Part shown: positions 28,010-36,415 of the stretch, piece after piece
Layout of the letters: the number at the start of each line of letters is the position of its first letter
Numbering within the stretch: the stretch's first letter is position 1
Assembly: GCA_030686115.1 (NCBI GenBank)
Contig: CP131612.1
Location: 2,914,001 to 2,978,000, forward strand
Direction: 5' to 3'
DNA: 64,000 bases
DNA from: Psychrobacter cibarius
Lineage (GTDB): Bacteria > Pseudomonadota > Gammaproteobacteria > Pseudomonadales > Moraxellaceae
Position numbers and translations under genes: made by a program
Notes under the pieces: model-generated
Databases searched by the model: none
What the model saw: only the letters and a program-made list of their open reading frames with translations
Told to the model about the DNA's origin: nothing

Positions 28010-28446
28010 AATTTTCCTTATGGATTGCTCTAATTTTATTTAGAATAATATGCGATTAGTGACTAAATATAGTCAGTGGCGATAAAATAAAATCGGAGTA
28101 AACAATAGATAAATAGTGTATGTAATACTTATCGTAGGGTCTTTTTTATATGATAATTATATAAAAATATTGTGAGTATTATTGTGATTAACCTATGAGT
28201 AATATTCAAATTTAATGGCATGTACCCGTGCATCATTTTAAATGACAGCAATGCGCTGGTATAAATTAAAAAGAATTTGCCTAACGGAATTAGATGGGGT
28301 TCGGACCTTCATAAGTCAAGATACTATAGTGATAAAGATGACCAATATGGCAGAATGTCAGATTTTCACAAAGCGAACTCAAAGCTTACTTAACAGCAGC
28401 CATCAGTAGTGCTATAGTTAAAATCATCTGTCACAAGGAGCCGCTC
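28010..28446. other. Divergent promoter region between M16 peptidase and usp genes
   Basis: 437 bp, very AT-rich, without a supported gene. Its right end carries the promoter of the universal stress protein gene. Confidence 0.55.
28390..28418 (+). promoter_or_regulatory. Sigma-70-type promoter of the universal stress gene
   Basis: -35 TTAACA at 28390-28395 and -10 TATAGT at 28413-28418 are separated by exactly 17 bases. The expected start of transcription is near 28425, leaving a short leader with CAAGGAG (28434-28440) before ATG 28447. Confidence 0.7.
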
Positions 28447-28908
28447 ATGAGTTACGAACATATTTTATTGGTCACCGACTTAATGTCCGATGCTGATGTG
28501 GTCGCCCAAAAGGCCAAACGTATCGTCGAGAATCGTCCTAACGCCAAGTTATCGGTATTACATATCGTCAAAGATACTATGGTTGGTTTTGGCTATGAGC
28601 TGGTGCCAGCCTCCAGCTTATACGATGAGATTGACGATGAACGCTGTCAAGAAGCGCGTGCCAAACTGGCACAGTTTTTGGAGCGTAATGATCTACATGC
28701 GGTGAATTCTGAAGTGACCACTGCCATCTCTAACAGTGAAGGCATCGTCAACTATTGTCACAAGCATGACGTTGATTTGTTGGTCATCGGTCGTCATGAA
28801 CGCCATGGTATCGCCGCTTGGCTCAGTGGCGCGACGGCAGATAATATTTTGCCTAACGTCCCATGCGATAGCTTGGTCGTGAGACTGGATAAGCCTGTGA
28901 ATAAGTAG
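28447..28908 (+). CDS. Universal stress protein UspA family
   Basis: A 153-aa single-domain UspA-fold protein. The start MSYEHILLVTDLMSDADVVAQKA gives the first strand and helix. The C-terminal half has DLLVIGRHERHGIAAWLSGATADNILPNVPCDSLVV, corresponding to the ATP-binding GxxGxxx(9)GS region, though here the classical glycines are partly replaced (GRHERHG, SGATADN), as in UspA-type members that do not bind ATP strongly. It is cytosolic and usually induced by growth arrest or stress. It has a good promoter and ribosome-binding site and its own terminator. Confidence 0.93.
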   Translation: MSYEHILLVTDLMSDADVVAQKAKRIVENRPNAKLSVLHIVKDTMVGFGYELVPASSLYDEIDDERCQEARAKLAQFLERNDLHAVNSEVTTAISNSEGIVNYCHKHDVDLLVIGRHERHGIAAWLSGATADNILPNVPCDSLVVRLDKPVNK

Positions 28909-28967
28909 TTTAAGAAAAGACTTAACGTTGTTTTCAAGTTAGTTAAAACTATTAAAAAAGCACATTA

Positions 28968-29001
28968 AAAAAAGCGCATTGTCTGACATTGCGCTTTTTT
29001 A
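28968..29001. terminator. Terminator between usp and LysR genes
   Basis: AAAAAAGCGCA pairs with TGCGCTTTTTT (ending at 29000), flanked by A and T runs, so it can work in both directions between these convergent genes. Confidence 0.85.
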
Positions 29002-29073
29002 TTATTCATTAAAATAGTAGATATTCTCGCTAACACCTCTATATTTCTAATACCTCTATATTTATCACTAAAA

Positions 29074-30009
29074 TTAATCTTCCGTCAAAATATCAATAAA
29101 GCTTTGCCAAATCGGGCTTTGATGGCGGGCTTTATGCCACACTAGCCACCAAGTCCGTGACAAATCGATGCCCGCGACTTTCACCTGTGCCAGCGCTCCT
29201 GCTGTCAGCTCTGCCTGAATGACATGCTGTGATAAACAACCAAGACCAATATCTGCACTCACCATATGCTTAATAGCTTCCGATTGCTGAATCGCCATCA
29301 CAATTTCCGCATCAGGCAAATGCTTGAGCAGCTGCTCGTCGATAATTTGCCGTGTACCTGACCCTGCCTCTCGTACCAATAGCGGCAGTTTTGCCAGTTG
29401 TGCAATGCTAAGCTCGTAGCAATTATCCGCATCATTATACGCTGCCATGCCTGTCAACCATTTGCTATCGCGCTTGGTAAAGATCATCAAGGTATCTGTC
29501 CGCCACGCACGCTGCTCAATGACTTTCATATCTGTCGGGCGCGGCATACCCTCTACGAGCGCAATATCAATATTTAATTGTTCAACTTCGCTGACCACTT
29601 CTTGAGTATTGGCGATATACATATCGATATGGGCGTCGGGTAGCGTTGCATATAGCTTGGCAAGCAGCGGCGGCAGCACATAATTGCCTATCGTGGTACT
29701 GGCACCGATATGAATCTGCCCTGCTTGATGCTTATGATAATGCTCTAGAGTTAATGCCTGCCCCAAGATAGCTTGCGCCTGTATATAAATAGGATGGGCA
29801 TTGGGGTGCTGATTGAGCCTACGCCCGACGCGCTCAAACAGTGGCATTTGCAGCCTTGCTTCTAATTCTGTCAGCGCACTACTGACGGCCGACTGTGATA
29901 AATGCAGCGCTTCACTGGCACGGCTGGTACTACCTGTTTGATAAATACTGACAAACACCGATAATTGCTTGAGGGTAATCTTTGGTAATACCTGCATGGC
30001 TTTTTTCAT
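29074..30009 (-). CDS. LysR-type transcriptional regulator, YeiE-like
   Basis: The N-terminal winged helix-turn-helix (LKQLSVFVSIYQTGSTSRASEALHLSQSAVSSALTELEARL) is followed by a linker and a periplasmic-binding-like effector domain (from IHIGASTTIGNYVLPPLL onward). The 311-aa length is standard. It is divergently transcribed from a YeiH-type exporter gene, the arrangement of E. coli yeiE-yeiH, so it probably controls that gene and itself from the 233-bp gap. The sensed ligand is unknown; sulfite has been reported for enterobacterial YeiE. GAGAAATT precedes ATG 30009. Confidence 0.92.
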   Translation of the reverse strand: MKKAMQVLPKITLKQLSVFVSIYQTGSTSRASEALHLSQSAVSSALTELEARLQMPLFERVGRRLNQHPNAHPIYIQAQAILGQALTLEHYHKHQAGQIHIGASTTIGNYVLPPLLAKLYATLPDAHIDMYIANTQEVVSEVEQLNIDIALVEGMPRPTDMKVIEQRAWRTDTLMIFTKRDSKWLTGMAAYNDADNCYELSIAQLAKLPLLVREAGSGTRQIIDEQLLKHLPDAEIVMAIQQSEAIKHMVSADIGLGCLSQHVIQAELTAGALAQVKVAGIDLSRTWWLVWHKARHQSPIWQSFIDILTED

Positions 30010-30242
30010 AATTTCTCTGACACCCCATCTTATTGATACAATCTAAAAACCACCTGTTATTTTTAAAATCTTCCATGATCTAAAAAACCATCTTTTTAGC
30101 CCAAAGACTTTTATTAACCTAAAAAATCTATAGTTTTTATCTAATTAATCTGTTTTTATTATAGATTGGTCTGCCTTATAATGTCTATTCATAAGCTTAT
30201 GCTTATTTCGATTATAGATAATACATAATAGGACAGTCAGTC
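30010..30242. promoter_or_regulatory. Divergent LysR/YeiH control region
   Basis: Contains a 12-bp perfect palindrome, CATAAGCTTATG (30190-30201), just after a TATAAT (30177-30182) pointing toward the exporter gene. Two near-identical boxes, ATCTAAAAACCACC (30041-30054) and ATCTAAAAAACCATC (30078-30092), lie 37 bases apart near the regulator start. LysR proteins commonly bind such sites; assignment is by inference. Confidence 0.45.
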
Positions 30243-31325
30243 ATGTACGCCTTGACTCAATCAGTAAATAACTATTTCCCGCGCAGCCGCCATCTAGCAG
30301 GGCTCATCGTCGTGCTGATTGGCAGCTTATTTTGTTTGTGGCTCAATACTAGTGTCAACACATGGACCAATGGACGTATCGTTGGCTTGTCTTCTCTCAC
30401 TTTAGCCATTCTCATTGGTATGGTATTGGGCAATACGGTCTATCCTAACCTTGCTGAGCGCTTAAGTGTCGGCGTGGCATTTGCCAAAGGTCAAATATTG
30501 CGCCTCGCCATCATGTTTTATGGCTTTAAGCTGACCCTAACACAAGTATCAAGTGTCGGACTGTCTGCGGTGATGAGCGATGCGTTGGTATTGACATCGA
30601 CCTTTTTACTCACCTATTGGATAGGTACCCGATGGTTAAAAGTCGATAAACAAACGACGCTATTGATTGGGTCAGGCGCGAGTATTTGCGGTGCCGCCGC
30701 AGTGATTGCCGCCGAGCCAGTGGTCAAAGCGGAAGCCCACAAAGTCACTATTGCCGTGGCGACAGTGGTGGTCTTTGGTACGGTTGCGATGCTGCTCTAT
30801 CCGTTTTTATACCATCTTGGTTGGTTGCAACCTTGGCTAAATGCTCAGCAGTACGGGATTTATACGGGTTCCACCATTCATGAAGTGGCGCAAGTCGTCG
30901 TCGCTGGTAACGCAGTCAGTCCCGAAGTGGGTGACACAGCGGTTGTCACCAAGATGATACGCGTCATGATGCTTGCCCCTTTTTTACTTATTTTATCGTT
31001 TGCCTTAACCAAAGGTAGCAGCGACAATGGCAAAAAACCATCGTTTATGAATCGCGTCCAACAAGTCAAAGTTCCTTGGTTTGCCTTTATATTCATTGCC
31101 ATCGTCTTACTACACACTTGGGTGCCGATGACCGCAAGCTTTGAGCGTAGTATGGTGATGCTAGACGATGTGCTGCTCACCATGGCGATGTTTGCACTTG
31201 GTCTAACCACGCATTTGGGCGCTATTAAACAAGCTGGCGTTAAACCCCTTATCTTGGGGGCGATTATGTTTGCTTGGCTGATCGTTGGCGGTGGATTGAT
31301 TAATATAGGTATCAGTTTTTTATAA
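30243..31325 (+). CDS. YeiH/UPF0324-family membrane exporter
   Basis: An inner-membrane protein of 360 aa with about ten hydrophobic segments. Signature stretches of UPF0324 are ILRLAIMFYGFKLTLTQV, LIGSGASICGAAAVIAAEPVVKA and YGIYTGSTIHEVAQVVVAGN. Family members are annotated as putative sulfate exporters without firm biochemical proof. It is divergent from and probably regulated by the LysR gene. Confidence 0.92.
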   Translation: MYALTQSVNNYFPRSRHLAGLIVVLIGSLFCLWLNTSVNTWTNGRIVGLSSLTLAILIGMVLGNTVYPNLAERLSVGVAFAKGQILRLAIMFYGFKLTLTQVSSVGLSAVMSDALVLTSTFLLTYWIGTRWLKVDKQTTLLIGSGASICGAAAVIAAEPVVKAEAHKVTIAVATVVVFGTVAMLLYPFLYHLGWLQPWLNAQQYGIYTGSTIHEVAQVVVAGNAVSPEVGDTAVVTKMIRVMMLAPFLLILSFALTKGSSDNGKKPSFMNRVQQVKVPWFAFIFIAIVLLHTWVPMTASFERSMVMLDDVLLTMAMFALGLTTHLGAIKQAGVKPLILGAIMFAWLIVGGGLINIGISFL

Positions 31326-31373
31326 AACGCTCATTTCTATGATGGCTTGCCTACTATAAACTTATGCAGAATC

Positions 31374-31414
31374 AACAAAGCCTAAGACTATTAACATAGT
31401 AAGTAGGCTTTGTT
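31374..31414 (+). terminator. Hairpin after the YeiH-type gene
   Basis: AACAAAGCCTA (31374-31384) pairs with TAGGCTTTGTT (31404-31414), and an inner ACTAT/ATAGT pair closes a 4-nt loop. There is no long T run after it, so it is a less certain terminator. Confidence 0.6.
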
Positions 31415-31442
31415 ATGAGTAATCTACACCAAATTTTAGACG

Positions 31443-31475
31443 AAAAAAAACGAACCCGAAGGTTCGCTTTTTTTT
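31443..31475 (-). terminator. UUCG-tetraloop terminator of the cold-shock gene
   Basis: On the minus strand, an A-run and GCGAACC pair with GGTTCG and a long T run around the loop TTCG. CC(UUCG)GG is an exceptionally stable RNA tetraloop. It follows the cold-shock gene by about 30 bp. Confidence 0.92.
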
Positions 31476-31505
31476 CATCTTGCTCTAAGTGTCTATAAAG
31501 ACAAA

Positions 31506-31715
31506 TTAGATAGCAACGATGTTATGGGCTTGTGGGCCTTTTTGACCTTGAGTTACAGTGAACTCAACTTCTTGGCCTTCAGCTAAAGTTTTGAAGCCTG
31601 AACCAGTGATTTCGCTGTAATGAGCAAAAACGTCTGCGCCAGTTTCTGGAGCGATAAAACCAAAGCCTTTAGCTTCGTTGAACCACTTAACTGTACCTTT
31701 TTGAACGTCTGACAT
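31506..31715 (-). CDS. Cold-shock protein of the CspA family
   Basis: A 69-aa single OB-fold nucleic-acid-binding protein, acting as an RNA chaperone. RNP1 is KGFGFI, within [18 protein letters not shown], and RNP2 is DVFAHYS (commonly VFVHFS). The end [10 protein letters not shown] is typical. A consensus-like promoter lies about 150 bp upstream, giving a long leader as in cold-inducible csp genes. The terminator downstream is very strong. Confidence 0.97.
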   Translation of the reverse strand: MSDVQKGTVKWFNEAKGFGFIAPETGADVFAHYSEITGSGFKTLAEGQEVEFTVTQGQKGPQAHNIVAI

Positions 31716-31862
31716 AATATAATCCTACTTTTAAATTTATTAATGGCCTAGTGACCGATAACGCTTGCAAATAGCTACTGAACGATAAATATTAAAACGA
31801 AGGATTATAACTAATACTACGAGGTAATGATTTGGTGCAGAACTGCTCTTAAGCTTGGACGT

Positions 31863-31891
31863 ATTATAGGGGGAACATCCTGATTTCGCAA
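31863..31891 (-). promoter_or_regulatory. Promoter of the cold-shock gene, with a ~140-nt leader
   Basis: On the minus strand, -35 TTGCGA (31886-31891) and a perfect -10 TATAAT (31863-31868) are separated by 17 bases. Transcription should begin near 31856, giving about 140 nt of 5' leader before ATG 31715. Long leaders of this size are a feature of cspA-type mRNAs that refold in the cold. Confidence 0.75.
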
Positions 31892-31959
31892 GTCTTATCT
31901 TAGCTTTCATGTAACTAAAGCCCATTTCTTACGATTTTTGATCTGAAAATCAACGTATT

Positions 31960-32382
31960 TTAGGCATTTGGCAAACGGAACAAATAGACCGCTACCCCAG
32001 TACAGACCACGGCTACCAGCCATGCCATCCATATCATATTGGCGGGAATATTAAAAAATAACATCGTTGTTGAAATAGTCATCATTATTGTCGCTAACCA
32101 CTTAGCATAGAGTGGCACCGCATGATTATTTTCCCAATCGCGGACAAATTTCCCAAAGTATTTATGATTAATCAACCAAAAATGAAAGCGCCGCGAACTA
32201 CGCGCCCAGCAACCTGCCGCCAGTAATATAAAAGGCGCAGTCGGCATGACTGGCAGCAACACACCGATAATCCCTAATACAAAAAATAGCCAGCCCAGTA
32301 TGACAAACGTCCAACGCACCGTTGGGCTGTTATGCTGATTGGTTTTGGGTCGATAATAAAAGGCTTTTTTGTGTTGGCTCAT
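31960..32382 (-). CDS. DUF454 (YbaN-like) inner membrane protein
   Basis: A 140-aa protein with three to four hydrophobic segments. The DUF454 signature is WLFFVLGIIGVLLPVMPTAPFILLAAGCWARSS followed by FHFWLINHKYFGKFVRDW. Function is unknown across the family. The ribosome-binding site is weak. The gene lies upstream of and on the same strand as the csp gene, but the csp promoter falls in between. Confidence 0.9.
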   Translation of the reverse strand: MSQHKKAFYYRPKTNQHNSPTVRWTFVILGWLFFVLGIIGVLLPVMPTAPFILLAAGCWARSSRRFHFWLINHKYFGKFVRDWENNHAVPLYAKWLATIMMTISTTMLFFNIPANMIWMAWLVAVVCTGVAVYLFRLPNA

Positions 32383-32614
32383 AAAAATACTGTCATTGAA
32401 TGATATGGAGTGGCTAATATTTAATGAATGTTAGACAGCTAAATTGTTAAACCAGATAATCATTGATAGAACTGCCTACCTATATAGGTAGCTAAGCATG
32501 CAATATCACTCAAAATGGTACAAGGCTATTTTTACGAGGTTTTTGCTATCAATAGGTATGTTTGGTTAGTGGTTAGGTAAGTGAGCTCACAACCTTTGAC
32601 TGAATTTTTAGCAA

Positions 32615-32651
32615 TAAAAAACCGCTCATAGTTAGACTATGAACGGTTTTA
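32615..32651 (-). terminator. Terminator of the TerD-VWA gene
   Basis: On the minus strand AAAACCGTTCATAGT pairs with ACTATGAGCGGTTTT (one mismatch), followed by a T6 run. It lies 27 bp beyond the stop of the TerD-VWA gene. Confidence 0.88.
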
Positions 32652-32677
32652 TCGTTGAAGATAATATCCTAATTTAT

Positions 32678-33973
32678 TTATTTCGCTATCAACCCTATCT
32701 CGCGTGCTTCTTTTAGCCAGCTTGGAAACTCTTCTAGCATGTTTTCATATAACGCTTCTTCGCTGATATCGTCCAAGTCATCTAATTCAAAAAAGTCGCA
32801 ATTATCGATCACGCGCCCTGTCATATCATCTAGTTTTTTTAGGATGCCATAACCACGACCACCCAAGCCCACAAACTGCCAAAATATCGGTAATTTCGCA
32901 GCTTCCGTCATGACTTTAGTGATACCGCGATTATCATTCACCCCGCCATCACTGATAAATAGTACGTATACAGGCACATCCAAGCCGTCCTTTTGATAAA
33001 ACTCCGTCACGGCTTTCATGACTTCTGCTTCGTTATTTACACGCGGGCCAAGTGCCCATTTGCGCCAGCCGCCGTGAGCGTTGTCAATAAAGCCTTCATA
33101 GTTACTCAGCCCAATCTCACCCAAATACTGCGGATCTCGGGCAAAAGCCCAACAGTCGAGCGCTTGGTCATCATCGAAGCTCACTGCCAATGGCAATAGA
33201 CGATTGACCACTTCTTGCACGCGGCCTTGTTTATACTGTCTGTTCATTGAGCCTGAGGCATCTAATACCAGTGCCACCTTTGCGGTTAATTGCTGCAATT
33301 GGCGCTTCTCAAGCGATATCGTGGCTTTTTTGGCCAGATTGACCAGTTTTGGGGCTTTGTCTAGCATGACCTTCTCTAACGATGGTTTTGCTTGAACTGG
33401 CGTTGCGGTTACCTCTATTGTTTGCGGGCTACCCTCTTCTACGTCACCACCGAAATGCTGCACGATGGCGGCAAGTCCACCATTAAAGCCTTGCGCAACA
33501 TTAGATACTCGCCAAACACCACTCTTACGATAAAGCTGCATTAGCATACTGGCTTGCTGCTGGGCAAAGTCTGCTGCTTGATATTCTGCCTGCGCCTTTT
33601 GTGATTGCTGCCAAATGCCAATCTCTAACGATTGAATTTGATTCAGCGGCGTGTCGGCTGATAATACAAAAAACAAGCTGTCTATATTAGTCGTCAGTTT
33701 GGATAAGTTAACCTCAAACTCGGCCTGGATGCCTTTATTCGCCGTTGGCTGCGACTCGTAATGGCTGAGCTTGATTTGTCCGCATGGTGAGGTTGGCTGA
33801 TTATAAAACACCATGTAATCATCATTAATCAGCTTACCCGCTGCGTCTAAGGCAAAGCAGCTGATGTCCATCTCTATCGGACTTTGGCGGGTGAACTTAA
33901 GCGTGATGGGTGCGGTGTCGTCAATAGCAAGGTTGCTTAAAGGCGCGCGTTGTCCAACGGTGAGAGAAAGCAT
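32678..33973 (-). CDS. TerD-VWA fusion protein, TerF-like
   Basis: The N-terminal part (about 1-185) is TerD-like: MLSLTVGQRAPLSNLAIDD, DYMVFYNQP, FEVNLSKLTTNIDSLFFVLSADTPLNQI, and LYRKSGVWRVSNVAQGFNGGLAAIVQHFG. The C-terminal part (about 230-425) is a von Willebrand A domain with the MIDAS motif DASGSMNRQYKQG and FISDGGVND. This order is that of TerF from tellurite-resistance clusters. TerD proteins bind calcium and VWA domains bind metal and partners; ter modules are linked to stress and phage exclusion. No other ter gene is nearby. AAGGAATTTTA precedes the ATG. The gene lies 118 bp downstream of the ATPase-nuclease gene on the same strand. Confidence 0.9.
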   Translation of the reverse strand: MLSLTVGQRAPLSNLAIDDTAPITLKFTRQSPIEMDISCFALDAAGKLINDDYMVFYNQPTSPCGQIKLSHYESQPTANKGIQAEFEVNLSKLTTNIDSLFFVLSADTPLNQIQSLEIGIWQQSQKAQAEYQAADFAQQQASMLMQLYRKSGVWRVSNVAQGFNGGLAAIVQHFGGDVEEGSPQTIEVTATPVQAKPSLEKVMLDKAPKLVNLAKKATISLEKRQLQQLTAKVALVLDASGSMNRQYKQGRVQEVVNRLLPLAVSFDDDQALDCWAFARDPQYLGEIGLSNYEGFIDNAHGGWRKWALGPRVNNEAEVMKAVTEFYQKDGLDVPVYVLFISDGGVNDNRGITKVMTEAAKLPIFWQFVGLGGRGYGILKKLDDMTGRVIDNCDFFELDDLDDISEEALYENMLEEFPSWLKEAREIGLIAK

Positions 33974-34091
33974 TAAAATTCCTTTTAAAGAAGTTTAGTT
34001 ACCAATCATAACTAAATTTTAACATTTCAGAATGGATAAAGCTTTCGTTTCTCAATAATCTAAATATAACGAGAGAGAGATATCTTCTAAG

Positions 34092-36068
34092 TTAAGCTGG
34101 CTCTTGTAAAACTTCAATCAGATCTTTACTTTTTGTTAGTGAGTAATCAGGTAACTTAGGTTTTAGTCTTTCTAAAATGTAGTTTGCTGAAAGTTCATGT
34201 TCGTCTAGTAGTGATAGCCAATCCTTAACATAACTTTTAATTCGTCTGTTATCGGATAGTCCCACTAAACCTTTTTCATGATAAGGCTTCATACCTTCTA
34301 AGCTACCTTGAATCGAAGTATCTTGATTAGAGACTTTTCTACCAACTAAAATCAAATCAAATCTTAAATTTTCACTTATACCAAACGCTGAGCTTTTTTG
34401 AATAATCTCTGCATAATCTTCTAGTTGCCTTAAATGTTTTTTACTTAATGAAATACTAGGACGTTTAATCTCAATGATAACGCATTTAAATATCTTGTTA
34501 TTGTTTTCATCAAAAATCATTCGTTTACTTGCTAAAAACAAGTCTACTTGACGTTTCGAACCTTCAACTGTCACGTCTTCAACGTCTTCAACAGTTATTT
34601 CTTTGATACCTCTAATTGAGTCTCTTAGATTTTTTGCAGTCCTATTAAAATCATCTTCTTCTGCACCTAAAATCGAGTATTGCTCTCCAAACAACCAGCT
34701 ATTTGACTCAATCACTTGTTGTAAATCAGGAGTTTCTAATACGTTTTTATAGTCATTTACCATAATGCTTCGAAGCATTTTTATAACTTGTAATCTCCTA
34801 GAAATAATTTCAACTGTACTAATTATATTTTCTAGTTTGGTATTTTGAATTAAATCTGCTAATCGTTCTACATGTTCAGAGTCCAAATCTAATACGCCTT
34901 CGAGCACTTCAAACAAAGCACCGTTTTCATTTGATACCAGAATTCTATCCAATAAACGTACTAAAATTTTAGCAGGCTTCTCACTTAAATTATTAAAAAT
35001 TCTAGGATCTGCAATATAGAGCTCTTTAACTACTCTTTTTGTATTTTCTAAATTCCATTTTTGAAGATCATTACCATTACTATAAATATGGTCAAAAAAA
35101 CCCTTATTTTCATAATTCTCTATTAGAAATTCAGCTCGTGCTCTTAGAAAACTGTTATATAGATCAGTTTGCATATCATAAACAACTTTTGAAACGGCAC
35201 TTATTACTTTTCGTGAACCGTCCATTTCATATAGATCATTGTCAAATTTACTATTAAATTTTGAGCTTATAACTGCTGATGTATAAAATCCTAGCTTTTT
35301 ATTGAATCTACTGAGATCTTTATAAACAACTTTATTATTTTTATCAGTAAAGTATATGTATGATTTCTCTGAAGTTGGCTTGTCATGCCAGCGAAATACA
35401 GAGATATTAAATTCATAACCTTCAAGCTCAGCACTTTCGTGTTTTACGTCGTTTTTAGGAACGTGAACTCTAACTCCATCAAATAGTATCTTAGCAGTTT
35501 GATGGTAAGCTAGAAACCATCCAAACTCGCATGAAAGTAAATTTAAAATCTTCTCATCACTGGGTAGAGAGCCATTTGAAGCATTAAACCCTGTTAATTG
35601 AACTGTAGTACCCGACTTCTCTTTCATTAAAAATGGATACTCAGTATCTTTAGTAGATTTAAGTATGATCTTGTGTAAATTAGACTCATGGATAGTTGCT
35701 TTATAACTATTACCATTATTCTTCGTATGCCATTCTGCATTATTACTTAATTTATGGAATGAGAAACGACCTATTCCATCTTTACCATGTGTATTTATGT
35801 CAGCCTTTTTGTTTGAATCATCAAATTTCAAAAAGCCACATTCTTCTCCTTGATCAAAATTGATTCCATTACCATTATCACTAACAGTAATGGATACAAG
35901 TCCATCTAATTCATTGCGTTCAATGTTTATAACAACTCTATCAGCACACGCATCTAAACCATTCCAGATTAATTCAAAAATGGCTTTGATTGGCTCTAAT
36001 GTTTTAAATTTTTTCTTAATTGAGTCAGAAGTAACTTGAACGGAAAGCTCTATATCTTCATTTTGCAT
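34092..36068 (-). CDS. GHKL ATPase fused to a Shedu/DUF4263-like PD-(D/E)xK nuclease
   Basis: A 658-aa soluble protein. The N-terminal ATPase has the full GHKL set: N-box E32/N36/D39 in IFELIWNGLDACAD, G1 motif D64xG66xG68 in VSDNGNGI, and G2 motif HGKDGIGRFS (95-100). A middle region (about 200-440) is helical and unrecognised. The C-terminal domain (about 445-600) starts with VIESNSWLFGEQYSILGAE, similar to the NPWLFG element of DUF4263, and carries a nuclease core D509 in RQVDLFL and E533-x-K535 in VIIEIKRP, then QLEDYAEII. This points to an ATP-controlled nuclease, plausibly anti-phage; that role is inferred. It is clearly more AT-rich than its neighbours and lies next to a duplicated valS fragment. 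AGAGGA precedes ATG 36068. Confidence 0.85.
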   Translation of the reverse strand: MQNEDIELSVQVTSDSIKKKFKTLEPIKAIFELIWNGLDACADRVVINIERNELDGLVSITVSDNGNGINFDQGEECGFLKFDDSNKKADINTHGKDGIGRFSFHKLSNNAEWHTKNNGNSYKATIHESNLHKIILKSTKDTEYPFLMKEKSGTTVQLTGFNASNGSLPSDEKILNLLSCEFGWFLAYHQTAKILFDGVRVHVPKNDVKHESAELEGYEFNISVFRWHDKPTSEKSYIYFTDKNNKVVYKDLSRFNKKLGFYTSAVISSKFNSKFDNDLYEMDGSRKVISAVSKVVYDMQTDLYNSFLRARAEFLIENYENKGFFDHIYSNGNDLQKWNLENTKRVVKELYIADPRIFNNLSEKPAKILVRLLDRILVSNENGALFEVLEGVLDLDSEHVERLADLIQNTKLENIISTVEIISRRLQVIKMLRSIMVNDYKNVLETPDLQQVIESNSWLFGEQYSILGAEEDDFNRTAKNLRDSIRGIKEITVEDVEDVTVEGSKRQVDLFLASKRMIFDENNNKIFKCVIIEIKRPSISLSKKHLRQLEDYAEIIQKSSAFGISENLRFDLILVGRKVSNQDTSIQGSLEGMKPYHEKGLVGLSDNRRIKSYVKDWLSLLDEHELSANYILERLKPKLPDYSLTKSKDLIEVLQEPA

Positions 36069-36128
36069 ATTTAAATCCTCTTTTATTGAATCAAGCTACC
36101 ATCGTACAACTCAATCGACCATAAAAAA

Positions 36129-36230
36129 CTACAACGCTTTCAACTGCTCCATCATCGCCGTGAGCTGCCCTTCTAACTCAGCCAGTTTCTCTTTCTCAGC
36201 ATCGACCACTTCTACAGGGGCTTTACTGAC
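36129..36230 (-). pseudogene. Diverged duplicate of the valS 3' end
   Basis: Reading the minus strand, about 102 bp encode VSKAPVEVVDAEKEKLAEL, continuing to MEQLKAL and a TAG stop. Against the true ValS C-terminus this is identical at all but two aligned positions, apart from a missing three-residue TAQ block. At DNA level there are several silent differences, so this is a diverged copy, not a recent exact duplication. Homology stops abruptly near 36230. The fragment has no start and sits between the valS terminator and the ATPase-nuclease gene. Confidence 0.88.
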
Positions 36231-36356
36231 GATAGTTTTTGCAACTTATAAAGATATATTCGAGCTAATCTCAATAGGATATAGATAATAGCACACAAAT
36301 ATTCAGTTATTTCTTAGAATCAAAAGTTGATTAGAGAACCAACCAGTAACCAAGTA

Positions 36357-36390
36357 AAAGAACGCCATCACAATTGTGACAGCGTTCTTT
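36357..36390 (-). terminator. Terminator of valS
   Basis: AAAGAACGC (36357-36365) pairs with GCGTTCTTT (36382-36390), and the loop contains CACAATTGTG, itself a palindrome. On the minus strand it is followed by TTTTAC. It lies about 25 bp after the valS stop and separates valS from the displaced valS tail. Confidence 0.85.
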
Positions 36391-36415
36391 ATTACTATAG
36401 ATATTTACGCTTTAT

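Noticed and set aside
28302..28320. Possible T-loop-like GGGTTCGGACC
   Set aside because: No matching acceptor, D or anticodon stems in the surrounding AT-rich spacer.
31740..31925. 61-codon frame upstream of the cold-shock gene
   Set aside because: It covers the promoter and leader of the csp gene and has no ribosome-binding site.
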